A stretch of DNA of 64,000 nucleotides, taken from assembly GCA_022072145.1 (NCBI GenBank), contig JAJVIG010000019.1, positions 62,001 to 126,000 of the forward strand. Reading direction: 5' to 3'. A model generated the notes under the pieces. It did no database searches and was not told the origin of the DNA. It worked only from the letters and a program-made list of their open reading frames with translations. The position numbers were made by a program, and so were the translations under genes. Position 1 is the stretch's first letter. The number at the start of each line of letters is the position of its first letter. Source of the DNA: Pseudomonadales bacterium. GTDB lineage: Bacteria; Pseudomonadota; Gammaproteobacteria; Pseudomonadales; UBA5518. This document shows, one piece after another, positions 8,730 through 17,424 of the stretch.

Positions 8730-10235
8730 CTAGCGCCCGGACGCTCCCGACGGAAACGCGAACTGCGCCCCCTCGCGCACGCCGCCTCCCGGCCAGCGCT
8801 GGGTGACCGTCTTGCGGCGCGTGTAGAAGCGCACGGCATCGGGCCCGTACGCGCACAGGTCGCCGAACAGCGAGCGCTTCCAGCCGCCGAAGCTGTGGAT
8901 CGCGACCGGTACCGGCAGCGCGACGTTCACGCCGACCATGCCGGCCTGCACGTGGTCGGTGAAGTGGCGCGCCGCCTCGCCGTCGCGCGTGAAGATGCAG
9001 GCACCGTTGCCGAACTCGTGGGCGTCGATCAGCGCCATCGCCTGCTCCTGCGACGCCACCCGCACCACGCAGAGCACCGGGCCGAAGATTTCCTCGCGGT
9101 AGACGCGCATCCCCGGCGTCACGTGATCGAACAGGCAGGCGCCGAGAAAGAACCCGTCCTCGTGGCCGGGCACCACCAGATCGCGCCCGTCGACCACCAG
9201 TTCGGCACCTTCCTCGATGCCCGACTCGACGCAGGCGCGCACCTTGTCGCGGTGCGCCTGCGTGATCAGCGGCCCCATCTCGACTCCCGGCCGCGTGCCG
9301 GGGCCTACCTCGAGCCGCGCGATGCGCTCGGCCAGCAACGCCACCAGCCGGTCCGCCACCGCCTCGCCCACGGCCACCACCACCGAGATCGCCATGCAGC
9401 GCTCGCCGCAGGAACCGTAGGCCGCGCCGATCAGTGCGTTGGCGGCGTTGTCGAGGTCGGCATCGGGCATCACCACCGCGTGGTTCTTGGCGCCGCCGAG
9501 CGCCTGCACGCGCTTGCCGTGGCGCGTCGCGGTGACGTAGACGTGTTCGGCCACCGGCGTGGAGCCGACGAAACTCAGCGCCTGCACGCGCGGGTCGATC
9601 AGCAGCGCATCGACCGCCTCGCGATCGCCGTTCACCACGTTGAACACGCCGTCGGGCAGTCCCGCCTCGGCGAGCAGGCGCGCGATCGCCAGCGCCGCGC
9701 CGGGATCACGCTCGGAGGGCTTCAGCACGAAGGTGTTGCCGCACACGATGGCGAGCGGAAACATCCACATCGGCACCATCGCGGGAAAGTTGAACGGCGT
9801 GATGCCGGCCACCACGCCGAGCGGGTGGAATTCCGACCAGGAGTCGATCGCCGGTCCCACGTTCTTCGCGAACTCGCCCTTCAGCAGTTCCGGCGCGGCG
9901 CAGGCGTACTCGACCACCTCGATGCCGCGCTGCAACTCACCGAGCGCGTCGTCGATGGTCTTGCCGTGCTCGGCACTGATCAGCGCGGCGATTCGCGCGG
10001 CGTCGCGCTCGAGCAGTTCGCGGAAGCGGAACATGATGCGCGCACGCGTGAGCGGCTGGGTGGCACGCCAGGCGGCGAACGCGGCCTGCGCGGCCGTGAC
10101 CGCGCGCTCGACGGTCGCCGGCGAGGCGAGCGACACCCGGGCGCTGACCCTCCCCGTCGCGGGATCGTGGACCGGCTGCGTGCGCGCGCCGTCTTCGACG
10201 TCATCACCCCCGATGAAATGGCCTATGGTGCGCAT
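8730..10235 (-). CDS. mmsA: Methylmalonate-semialdehyde dehydrogenase (CoA-acylating)
   Basis: This 501-residue ALDH-superfamily enzyme oxidises methylmalonate semialdehyde to propionyl-CoA, or malonate semialdehyde to acetyl-CoA, using NAD+ and CoA. It acts in valine and beta-alanine catabolism. Evidence is the MMSDH-specific architecture: GEFAKNVG, ITPFNFPAMVPMWMFPLAI, and the catalytic Cys at about residue 280 in GERCMA rather than the usual GQxC. I start at 10235 (MRTIGHFIGG) because AGGAG lies 9 nt upstream. The ATG at 10262, which overlaps the transaminase stop as ATGA, is the alternative and adds nine residues. It is translated after the omega-transaminase, whose semialdehyde product it can consume. 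Confidence 0.93.
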   Translation of the reverse strand: MRTIGHFIGGDDVEDGARTQPVHDPATGRVSARVSLASPATVERAVTAAQAAFAAWRATQPLTRARIMFRFRELLERDAARIAALISAEHGKTIDDALGELQRGIEVVEYACAAPELLKGEFAKNVGPAIDSWSEFHPLGVVAGITPFNFPAMVPMWMFPLAIVCGNTFVLKPSERDPGAALAIARLLAEAGLPDGVFNVVNGDREAVDALLIDPRVQALSFVGSTPVAEHVYVTATRHGKRVQALGGAKNHAVVMPDADLDNAANALIGAAYGSCGERCMAISVVVAVGEAVADRLVALLAERIARLEVGPGTRPGVEMGPLITQAHRDKVRACVESGIEEGAELVVDGRDLVVPGHEDGFFLGACLFDHVTPGMRVYREEIFGPVLCVVRVASQEQAMALIDAHEFGNGACIFTRDGEAARHFTDHVQAGMVGVNVALPVPVAIHSFGGWKRSLFGDLCAYGPDAVRFYTRRKTVTQRWPGGGVREGAQFAFPSGASGR

Positions 10236-10258
10236 CCCGTCGTGCTCCTGTTCGTCGT

Positions 10259-11608
10259 TCATGCCACCGTCGGAATCACGTCGCGCAGGGTCTGGAACAG
10301 CCGGTCCAGGTCCTCGCGCGTGCTCACGAAAGGCGGCGCGAGCTGCAGCGTGTCGCCGCCCCAGCGCACGTAGAAACCACGCTCCCACATCGCCAGCGCG
10401 ATCTCGTACGGCCGGCGCAGCGGCTCGCCCGGCCGGGCCTCGATCTGCAACGCGCCGGCCAGCCCGATGTTGCGGATGTCCGCCACGCGGGGCGTGCCGC
10501 GCAGCGCGTGCAGCCCGTCCTCGAAATACGGCGCCAGTGCGCGCACACGGCCGACCATGTCCTCGCGCACGAACACGTCCAGCGCGGCGATCGCCGCCGC
10601 GCAGGCCACCGGGTGCGCCGAATACGTGTAGCCGTGCGGAAACTCCACCGCGTACTCCGGACCACCGGCCTCCATGAAGGTGCGGTAGATCTCGTCGCTC
10701 GCGATCACGGCGCCCATCGGTTGTGCGCCGTTGGTGAGGCACTTGGCCACGTTCATGATGTCCGGCGTGACCCCGAAGGCCTGGGCGCCGAACACGTCGC
10801 CGGCGCGTCCGAAGCCGCTGATCACCTCGTCGAAGATCAGCAAGATCCGGTGCCGCGTGCAGATCTCGCGCAGACGCTGCAGATAGCCCGCCGGCGGCAC
10901 GATCACGCCGGCCGAGCCGGCGAACGGCTCGACGATCACGGCCGCGATGTTCGAGGCGTCGTGCAGCGCGACCAGTTCCTCGAGATGGTCAGCGAGTTCC
11001 GCCCCCGCCGCCGGCATTCCGCGCGAGAACGCGTTGCCTGGCAGCAGCGTGTGCGGCAGGTGGTCCGCGTCGATGCCCTGACCGAACAGCTTGCGGTTGG
11101 CGCCGATGCCACCGAGGCTGATACCGCCGAAATTGACTCCGTGGTAACCCCTCGCGCGCCCGATCAACTTGGTCCTGGACGGTTCGCCCTTCTGGCGCCA
11201 GTAGGCACGCGCCATCTTCAGCGAGGTGTCGGCGGCCTCCGAGCCGGAACAGGTGAAGAACACATGATCGAGCCCGGCCGGGGTCAGCTCGCGCAGCATG
11301 TTCGCGAGCCGGAACGACAACGGGTGTCCGAACTGGAACGCGGGCGCGTAGTCGAGTTCCCGCAGCTGCCGCATCACCGCCTCGGTGATCTCCGGGCGCC
11401 CGTGCCCCAGCCCGCAGCACCACAGCCCCGACAGGCTGTCGTAGATGCGTCGGCCGTCGGCGGCCGTGTAATGGCAGCCCTCGGCGCCGACGATCAGGCG
11501 CGGGTTGCGCTTGAAGTCGCGGTTGCCGGTGAACGGCATCCAGTGCGCCTCGAGTTCCTCACGGGTGAGGGGTGGCATGGGATCCAGGGTAGGTGGCGCG
11601 GCGGTCAT
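10259..11608 (-). CDS. Class III omega-amino acid:pyruvate aminotransferase
   Basis: A 449-residue PLP enzyme of fold type I, class III. The family moves an amino group from beta-alanine or another omega-amino acid to pyruvate and yields malonate semialdehyde. Visible are the aromatic-rich WMPFTGNRDFK segment and LSGLWCCGLGHGRPEI, both typical of beta-alanine:pyruvate transaminases, and the PLP-aspartate in IFDEVISGFGR. The PLP-lysine is in NVAKCLTNGAQPMGA, with TYSAHPVACAAA further on. Start at 11608 has GGAG 9 nt upstream; a TTG at 11632 is possible. The stop overlaps a possible mmsA start (ATGA), so the two are probably translationally coupled. A LysR gene is divergent and is the likely regulator. 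Confidence 0.92.
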   Translation of the reverse strand: MTAAPPTLDPMPPLTREELEAHWMPFTGNRDFKRNPRLIVGAEGCHYTAADGRRIYDSLSGLWCCGLGHGRPEITEAVMRQLRELDYAPAFQFGHPLSFRLANMLRELTPAGLDHVFFTCSGSEAADTSLKMARAYWRQKGEPSRTKLIGRARGYHGVNFGGISLGGIGANRKLFGQGIDADHLPHTLLPGNAFSRGMPAAGAELADHLEELVALHDASNIAAVIVEPFAGSAGVIVPPAGYLQRLREICTRHRILLIFDEVISGFGRAGDVFGAQAFGVTPDIMNVAKCLTNGAQPMGAVIASDEIYRTFMEAGGPEYAVEFPHGYTYSAHPVACAAAIAALDVFVREDMVGRVRALAPYFEDGLHALRGTPRVADIRNIGLAGALQIEARPGEPLRRPYEIALAMWERGFYVRWGGDTLQLAPPFVSTREDLDRLFQTLRDVIPTVA

Positions 11609-11674
11609 GGCGGGGTGCTCCGCTGCAGACAAGGGCGTGTGCTGCTGGAGTCTAGAAGGACTTCATGGTTTCAT

Positions 11675-11688
11675 GAATACGTTTATTC
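11675..11688. promoter_or_regulatory. Candidate LysR operator (GAATA-N4-TATTC)
   Basis: Perfect 5-bp arms separated by CGTT lie 20 bp before the LysR start and 66 bp before the transaminase start, in the shared divergent intergenic region. LysR regulators commonly bind such interrupted palindromes, so autoregulation and control of the transaminase-mmsA pair is plausible. Confidence 0.4.
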
Positions 11689-11708
11689 GAACTATTGGTT
11701 GACTGATC

Positions 11709-12650
11709 ATGAAACATTCAGGCGGCCCGACACCCGGGCAGATCGCCGACATCGACCTGCGGCTGCTGCGCGTGTTCCGCGCCGTCGTCGAGAGCGGGGG
11801 CTTCGCCGCGGCGGAGCTCGAGCTGAACGTGGGGCGCTCGGTGATCAGCCGCCACATCAAGGACCTCGAAACCCGGCTCGGACTCGCACTCTGCCGGCGC
11901 GGCCGCGGCGGTTTCGCGCTGACTCCCGAGGGAAGCCACGTCTACCAGGCGACGCTGCGCGTGCTCGGTGCGATCGCGGACCTGCGCAGCGAGATCCACG
12001 GCCTGCACCGCCACCTGAGCGGCAGCCTGCAGCTGGCGCTGTTCGACAAGACCGCGACCAATCCGCAGTCACGCATCGCAGCGGCGATCGGCGCTTTCTG
12101 CCGCGCGGCGCCGGAGGTCACGGTCGAGATCCGCGTGCACCCGCTGAACGAGATCGAACGCGGCATCCTCGACGGCCGCTTCCACCTCGGCGTGCTGCCG
12201 ATCTACCGCCGCTCGCGCGGCTTCGCGTACCACCCGCTGTTCGACGAAACGATGTACCTCTACGCCGGTCGCGAGCATCCGCTGTACGCACGCGACGACG
12301 CGGGCATCGGGGATGCCGAGGTGCGTGCGGCGGCTTTCGCTGGGCTGGGATTCCATTCCGACAACATGGAGCGCGGCCACGCGTTCGGACTCGACCGCCG
12401 CGCCACCGCCTTCGACCAGGAAGGCGTGGCGACGCTGATCCTCTCCGGCGCATTCGTCGGTTTCCTGCCCGATCATTACGCGGCGAGTTTCGTCGCCGGG
12501 GGGCTGATGCGCGCGATCCGCAGCCGCAGGTTCAGCTACCACTGCCGCTTCGGTGCGATCCTGCGCCACGCCGCGCAGCGTCCGCGCCTCACCCAGGCCT
12601 TTCTCGACGTGCTGCTCGCCGTGCACGCGGTGCGCGCGGCGAGCGCCTGA
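11709..12650 (+). CDS. LysR-family transcriptional regulator
   Basis: A 313-residue regulator with an N-terminal winged helix-turn-helix (about residues 14-75; LRVFRAVVESGGFAAAELELN, VISRHIKDLETRLG) and a C-terminal periplasmic-binding-like effector domain. It is divergent from the omega-transaminase and mmsA with a 100-bp shared intergenic region that contains an inverted repeat, so it most likely controls that pair in response to an amino acid or semialdehyde. The HTH differs from the usual LysR start in having VGRSVISRHIK. No RBS is obvious before the ATG. Confidence 0.9.
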   Translation: MKHSGGPTPGQIADIDLRLLRVFRAVVESGGFAAAELELNVGRSVISRHIKDLETRLGLALCRRGRGGFALTPEGSHVYQATLRVLGAIADLRSEIHGLHRHLSGSLQLALFDKTATNPQSRIAAAIGAFCRAAPEVTVEIRVHPLNEIERGILDGRFHLGVLPIYRRSRGFAYHPLFDETMYLYAGREHPLYARDDAGIGDAEVRAAAFAGLGFHSDNMERGHAFGLDRRATAFDQEGVATLILSGAFVGFLPDHYAASFVAGGLMRAIRSRRFSYHCRFGAILRHAAQRPRLTQAFLDVLLAVHAVRAASA

Positions 12651-12734
12651 GCGAAGGCGGGCGCGGATGCACCGGGCACAGGTTGTCGATAAACTCGCCT
12701 GACGAGACGCGCAACGGAGACACGGGTACCGGCG

Positions 12735-13751
12735 ATGGACGACCGCGGACGGCTGGCGGTGAGCAGCATAGGCTTCTGGCTGGAGCAGATGGCCCGGCGC
12801 GGCATCGCCGCCGGGGACGTGCTGGCCGGAACCGGGCTCGACGCCGAGCAGGTGCGCGGCGTGTTCCGGGGCGCCCCGGAACACTACCGTACCGTGATCG
12901 CGAACATGCTGCGCCTGACCGGTGACCCGCGGCTCGGGATCGCGCTCGGCGCGAACTTCGGCATCAGCGACTTCGGGCTGCTGGGCTACACCTCGCTCAG
13001 CAGCGCCAGCGTGCGCCAGTCGCGCGAGGTGATCCAGCGCTACCAGTCGCTCGACGACAGCGTGCTGGCGGTGCGCTCATCGGCCGACGCGACGCACTGG
13101 CGCGTGGAACTGGAGGAGCGCTTCGCGCTCGGCGAACTGCTGCCGTTCGCGGTCGAGGAATGGGTCAGTCGCATCCTGGCGCTGGGCGAGGCACTGACCG
13201 GCCGCGCGTTTCCGGTGCTGCGCATGCAGCTCGCGTACCCGCGCCCCGCCAGGATCACCGACTACCGGCGCCGCTTCGCGTGCCCGCTGGTCTTCGATGC
13301 CGCGACCACCGTGATCGACTTCGATCCCGGCCGCCTCGACGACCCGATCGCGCTGGCCAACGAGGCGGTGTTCACGCTGTGCGAGCGTCACTGCCGGCTC
13401 GCGGCCACGCGCATCGCGTCCGACCATTCGCTCACCGCGCGCATCCGCGGTGCGCTGCTCGCCGGCAACGGCGAATTTCCCGGGCTGGACGGGATGGCCG
13501 GGCGATTCGGCACCACCGCCCGCACGCTGGCACGGGAACTGATGCGCGAAGGCACCAGTTATCAGCGCCTCGTGGACGACGCGCGCCGCACGCTGGCCTG
13601 CGAACACCTGCAACTCGGCCGGCTGACCCCGAAGCAGATCGGTTTCCTGCTCGGTTACCGCGACGTCGGCAATTTCCGCCGCGCGTTCCGCCGCTGGACC
13701 GGGCACACCGTCGCGGAGTTCCGCGCCCGCCACGCCGCGCAAACCCCGTAG
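12735..13751 (+). CDS. AraC-family regulator with AraC-N (PF12625-like) domain
   Basis: A 338-residue activator-type regulator. The N-terminal half (about 1-200) fits the arabinose-binding-like N domain of OruR-type AraC proteins (GTGLDAEQ, DPRLGIALGANFGISDFGLLGY). The C-terminal 100 residues carry two HTHs; the second contains QIGFLLGYRDVGNFRRAFRR. Related regulators sit next to lipid, steroid or amino-acid catabolism genes. It follows the LysR gene on the same strand with an 84-bp gap and has no clear target beside it. The TAG stop lies inside the GTAG head of a REP-like element, so its C-terminus may have been set by that element. Confidence 0.9.
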   Translation: MDDRGRLAVSSIGFWLEQMARRGIAAGDVLAGTGLDAEQVRGVFRGAPEHYRTVIANMLRLTGDPRLGIALGANFGISDFGLLGYTSLSSASVRQSREVIQRYQSLDDSVLAVRSSADATHWRVELEERFALGELLPFAVEEWVSRILALGEALTGRAFPVLRMQLAYPRPARITDYRRRFACPLVFDAATTVIDFDPGRLDDPIALANEAVFTLCERHCRLAATRIASDHSLTARIRGALLAGNGEFPGLDGMAGRFGTTARTLARELMREGTSYQRLVDDARRTLACEHLQLGRLTPKQIGFLLGYRDVGNFRRAFRRWTGHTVAEFRARHAAQTP

Positions 13752-13805
13752 GTTCGGCCTGTGGCCGAACAGGGGTCGCACGAATGTCCGGGCACGGCCC
13801 CGGAC
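13748..13805. repeat. REP-like double palindrome, copy 1
   Basis: GTAG head, then GTTCGGCC-TGT-GGCCGAAC (13752-13770), a 15-bp spacer, then GTCCGGG-N5-CCCCGGAC (13786-13805). The same two-palindrome unit recurs at 38154 (inverted) and 50628. All copies are extragenic or just at a gene end, as is usual for REP/BIME elements. Confidence 0.75.
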
Positions 13806-13876
13806 GCAAACACGTTCCACCACCAGAGCGGCCGCGGGCACACGTGCCGCCCCTGCGCGGCGTTCCCCGCCATCCC

Positions 13877-13905
13877 GGGACAAGCCGCCGCGATGCTGGT
13901 ATAAA
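13877..13905 (+). promoter_or_regulatory. Possible sigma70 promoter for the M48 protease
   Basis: GGGACA (13877-13882) and TATAAA (13900-13905) are spaced by 17 bp and end 33 bp before the start codon. The -10 is good; the -35 matches only four of six bases. Confidence 0.35.
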
Positions 13906-13938
13906 ACCGGCGTCGGCAATGGCGGCGGAGCAGTCTCT

Positions 13939-15504
13939 ATGCGTGGCCTGAAGGCATGTCTGTGGATCGTGGTGGCGGCGGCGCTCGCCAGCTGCGGCGT
14001 GAACCCGGTGACCGGCAAGCAGGAGATCCAGTTCATCTCCGAGTCGCAGGAAGTCGCGCTCGGCGAAAAGAACTACGCGCCGACGCGCCAGAGCGAGGGC
14101 GGCGATCTCACGGTGATGCCCGAGTTGACGGCCTACGTGAACGAGGTCGGGCAGAAGCTCGCGGCGGTCGCCGACCGGCGGCTGCCGTACGAATTCGTCG
14201 TGCTGAACAATTCGACGCCCAACGCCTGGGCGCTGCCGGGCGGCAAGATCGCGGTGAACCGCGGCCTGCTCACCGAACTGGACAACGAGTCCGAACTCGC
14301 CGCGGTACTCGGGCACGAGATCGTGCACGCGGCGGCACGCCACGGCGCCAAGGCACAGGAACGCGGCACGCTGATGCAGGTGGGACTCGCCGCGGCGCAG
14401 ATCGGCGCGGCGATCGGCGGCATCGACCGCACCGCGGCCAGCCTCGCGATCCAGGGCGCCGGGGTCGGCGCGCAGATGATCCAGCACAAGTACGGCCGCG
14501 AGCAGGAGCTCGAAAGCGATCGCTACGGCATGCAGTACATGAAGGCCGCGGGCTACGACCCGTGGGGTGCGGTCACGCTGCAGGAGACCTTCGTGCGCCT
14601 GGCCGGCAACGCCGCGCGCAACCAGGGCTGGCTGGAAGGGCTGTTCGCCTCCCACCCGCCGTCGGCCGAACGCGTGGCGCAGAACCGCGTGATCGCCGGG
14701 GAACTCGGGCGCGGCGGCGAACTGGGCGCGGAGCGCTACGCCGAGCGCACGCGGTCGCTGCGCGCGACCAAGCCCGCCTACGACGCCTACGACCAGGCGA
14801 TCGCGGCGGCACGCAAGAAGGATTACGCGGGTGCGCACACGCTGGCAGCCAAGGCCGTCTCGCTGCTGCCCGGCGAGGGCCGTTTCCACGAACTGCAGGG
14901 TGAACTCGCGCTGGCCGAGAAGAAGCCGCGTGCCGCGATTCCCCATTTCGACCGCGCGATGGACCTCAATCCAGGCTACTTCGCGTCCTGGCTGGGTGCC
15001 GGCGTGGCGCAACTGAAGGCGGGTGACAAGGCGCTCGCCGAACGCTACCTCGCGCGCAGCGCCGAGCTGCTGCCGACCGCGCCGGCGGCGTATTACCTCG
15101 GCAACATCGCGCGCGAGCGTGGCGACGAGAACAAGGCGCTGTCGTACTACCGCGCCGCGTCGCAGTCACGCAGCGCGGCCGGCCAGGCGGCCTCGGCCGA
15201 GCTCGTGAAGCTCGACCTGCCGCGCAATCCCGGCAATTACGTGGCCGCCAGCGGGCGTTTCGACCAGGCGGGCCGGCTGTTCGCGGTGGTGCAGAACCGT
15301 TCGGCGGTACCGTTGCGCGACGTGCAGATCACGCCGGTGCTCGTCGACCGCGCCGGCCGCATCGTCGAGCAGGCTGCGAGCCTGCGCCTGCGCGAGGTGC
15401 TGGCGCCCGGGGCGCAGACCACCGTCGCCACCGGCATCGGCCTCACGCCCGAGCAGGCGCCGGCGCTGCGCTTTCGCATCGACGGGGCGCGCATCGCTGA
15501 CTGA
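13939..15504 (+). CDS. M48 zinc metalloprotease lipoprotein with TPR domain (BepA-like)
   Basis: A 521-residue periplasmic protease of the kind that removes stalled outer-membrane proteins at the BAM or LptD machinery. The N-terminus has a lipobox, ALASC with the lipidated Cys at 19. The zinc site is HEIVH at 126-130, with the third ligand Glu near 192 in ELESDRYG. The C-terminal half (about 280-430) holds TPR-like helical repeats, then a beta-rich tail of about 90 residues not seen in E. coli BepA. It starts with GGAG 9 nt upstream. Given the many TonB receptors near, a role in outer-membrane quality control makes sense, but this is inference. Confidence 0.9.
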   Translation: MRGLKACLWIVVAAALASCGVNPVTGKQEIQFISESQEVALGEKNYAPTRQSEGGDLTVMPELTAYVNEVGQKLAAVADRRLPYEFVVLNNSTPNAWALPGGKIAVNRGLLTELDNESELAAVLGHEIVHAAARHGAKAQERGTLMQVGLAAAQIGAAIGGIDRTAASLAIQGAGVGAQMIQHKYGREQELESDRYGMQYMKAAGYDPWGAVTLQETFVRLAGNAARNQGWLEGLFASHPPSAERVAQNRVIAGELGRGGELGAERYAERTRSLRATKPAYDAYDQAIAAARKKDYAGAHTLAAKAVSLLPGEGRFHELQGELALAEKKPRAAIPHFDRAMDLNPGYFASWLGAGVAQLKAGDKALAERYLARSAELLPTAPAAYYLGNIARERGDENKALSYYRAASQSRSAAGQAASAELVKLDLPRNPGNYVAASGRFDQAGRLFAVVQNRSAVPLRDVQITPVLVDRAGRIVEQAASLRLREVLAPGAQTTVATGIGLTPEQAPALRFRIDGARIAD

Positions 15505-15525
15505 GCCGCCCCGCGGCGCGGGCGT

Positions 15526-17394
15526 TCAGAAACGCAGATCGGTGCCCAGCCGGGCCTGGATGCCGGGGGCGGCGAAGCCCGGCGCGTCGCTGTAGTCGGT
15601 GTCGAGCGCGTTGTCGATCGCGAACCACAGCGACACCCGTTCGGCCGCACGGAAGCGCACCGTCGCATCGGCGAGCAGATACGCACCGTCCGTGACGTCA
15701 CCGGTCGGGACCGAGGTGATCAGGCGTTCGTCGACGTAGCGCAGCGCGGCGTCCACCGACCACAGCGCCGACGGCTGCCAGCCGAGGTGGATGCCGCCGG
15801 TGTTTTCCGGCCGGCGTCGCAACGGGCCGGAGGCGCTGCGGATATCGAGCAGCGTGGCGTCGATCGCGAGCCGGAGGTTCGCTGCCACGGCGAACTGCGC
15901 GTACAGGTACACGCCGTCGACGTCGATGCCGCCGCGATTGACGTTACGGAAGGTCTCGAAATCGAAGTCGACCAGATCCTCGAATTCGCTGCGGAACACG
16001 GACACGCCGGCCGTGCCCCGCCCCTCGAACGTCTGGTCGTAGCCGAGCTCGACACTCCTTACCTGCTCGGGCTCCAGGTCCGGGTTGCCGTAGAGCGGAT
16101 TGCCGAGCGCGAAGAAGCTCGGCAGCTTGAATCCGTTGGCCACCCGTGCCCACGCCCGGCCATCCACCGAGCCGAACGCCCGCGCCAGACCCAGCGCTCC
16201 GGAGCTGCGTGACTCCTCGGTGCCGCCGTCGCGCCGCAGCGCCAGTGTCGAGGAGAAACCGGCCGGCCACGCGTGTCCCCACTCGAGGAATCCCGAGCGC
16301 GTGCTGCGTTCCATGCGATAGGTGTTCGGCAACACGGCGAAGCCCAGGTCCAGCGTGCCGTCGTCGCGGCCGTCCTCCTCGACCACGTCGAGGCCGAATG
16401 CGACGCCGGAATCCGCTCCCAGCCCCACCCGGTTGATCCACTGCAACTGCGCGCGTTCGTGCTCGCTGTCGCTGGTGTAGCCGGGCTGGCCGTCGAGCAG
16501 GCCCGGAGCGACCGGCGGCGTGCGGCTGTCGTCCTCGAGCCGCCGCCAGTTCGCCGCCAGTTCGGTCTGCCAGCGCTCCGCGACCGTCCATTCGCCGCTT
16601 CCGGACAGCCCGACTTCGGAACCGTCGGCGTGTTCCAGCACATCCAGCACCGCGTAGCGCGGACCGCCGCTCACTTCCGGATAGCTGCTGCGCCGCCGGT
16701 CGATCACGCGCACCCCGAGCCGCCACGCGTCGTCGCCGTGATGGACCCCCGCCAGGCGTGCCGCGAAGCTGTCGAGTTCGAGCCGCGACCCTTCGATCGC
16801 GGTGCCCGCATCGAGCGTGGACACGCGCACGCCGGCGCTCGCCGTCTCACCCACGCCCAGCGATCCCGCCACGCCGGCTCGCCAGGCCTGATCGCTGCCG
16901 ATCTCGGTATACGCGGCGACCTGTCCCGGTTGCGGCCATGCGGTCTCGATGCGCACCACGCCGGCCATCGCGTCCGATCCGTGGATCGCCGACATCGAGC
17001 CCACCGCCACGTCGATGCGTTCGATCTCGTTGACCGCCATGGTCGACCAGTCGAAGGAACCCCCGCGGTTGTTCGCGGGATTGTTCATCCGGACCCCGTC
17101 GACGTAGACCGCCGTGAAATTCGACTCCGCCCCGCGCAGGAACACCTCCGACACCCCGCCCGCACCGCCGGGGCGGTAGACGGACACGCCGGGAAGCCGC
17201 TGCAGCAACTGCTCCGCGCCGGCCGGCATCATGCCCTCGAGCGCGGCCCGGTCGACGGCGAGCCGCGTCCCGGTATGGAATCCGCGGTCCTCCAGATGCG
17301 ACCCGACGACGACGATCTCCTCCAGCTCCCGCGGCGCGGCACTGGCCAACGGGTGCAACACGGCCGCGGCGGCCAGCACGACGAGCGAACGCAT
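15526..17394 (-). CDS. TonB-dependent outer-membrane receptor (BtuB-like size)
   Basis: A 622-residue receptor with signal peptide (about 1-19), a TonB-box-like LEEIVVVGSHL just after it, a plug domain (about 30-150; LQRLPGVSVYRPGG, VFLRGAESNFTAVYVDGVR, GSMSAIHGSDAMAGVV) and a 22-strand barrel ending in LGTDLRF with the terminal Phe. Its length and plug resemble BtuB-type receptors, but no cobalamin riboswitch is possible in the 30-bp gap to the upstream haem/VCBS gene. The two genes are therefore probably co-transcribed and may act together on the same substrate. Receptor start has AAGGG 8 nt upstream. Confidence 0.93.
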   Translation of the reverse strand: MRSLVVLAAAAVLHPLASAAPRELEEIVVVGSHLEDRGFHTGTRLAVDRAALEGMMPAGAEQLLQRLPGVSVYRPGGAGGVSEVFLRGAESNFTAVYVDGVRMNNPANNRGGSFDWSTMAVNEIERIDVAVGSMSAIHGSDAMAGVVRIETAWPQPGQVAAYTEIGSDQAWRAGVAGSLGVGETASAGVRVSTLDAGTAIEGSRLELDSFAARLAGVHHGDDAWRLGVRVIDRRRSSYPEVSGGPRYAVLDVLEHADGSEVGLSGSGEWTVAERWQTELAANWRRLEDDSRTPPVAPGLLDGQPGYTSDSEHERAQLQWINRVGLGADSGVAFGLDVVEEDGRDDGTLDLGFAVLPNTYRMERSTRSGFLEWGHAWPAGFSSTLALRRDGGTEESRSSGALGLARAFGSVDGRAWARVANGFKLPSFFALGNPLYGNPDLEPEQVRSVELGYDQTFEGRGTAGVSVFRSEFEDLVDFDFETFRNVNRGGIDVDGVYLYAQFAVAANLRLAIDATLLDIRSASGPLRRRPENTGGIHLGWQPSALWSVDAALRYVDERLITSVPTGDVTDGAYLLADATVRFRAAERVSLWFAIDNALDTDYSDAPGFAAPGIQARLGTDLRF

Positions 17395-17424
17395 GAACTA
17401 TCCCTTCTGCCGCCGGTAAATGTC

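Noticed and set aside
17395-17424. Cobalamin riboswitch before the BtuB-like receptor
   Set aside because: Only 30 bp separate the receptor from the preceding gene, far too short for a riboswitch, and no B12-box-like sequence is seen.
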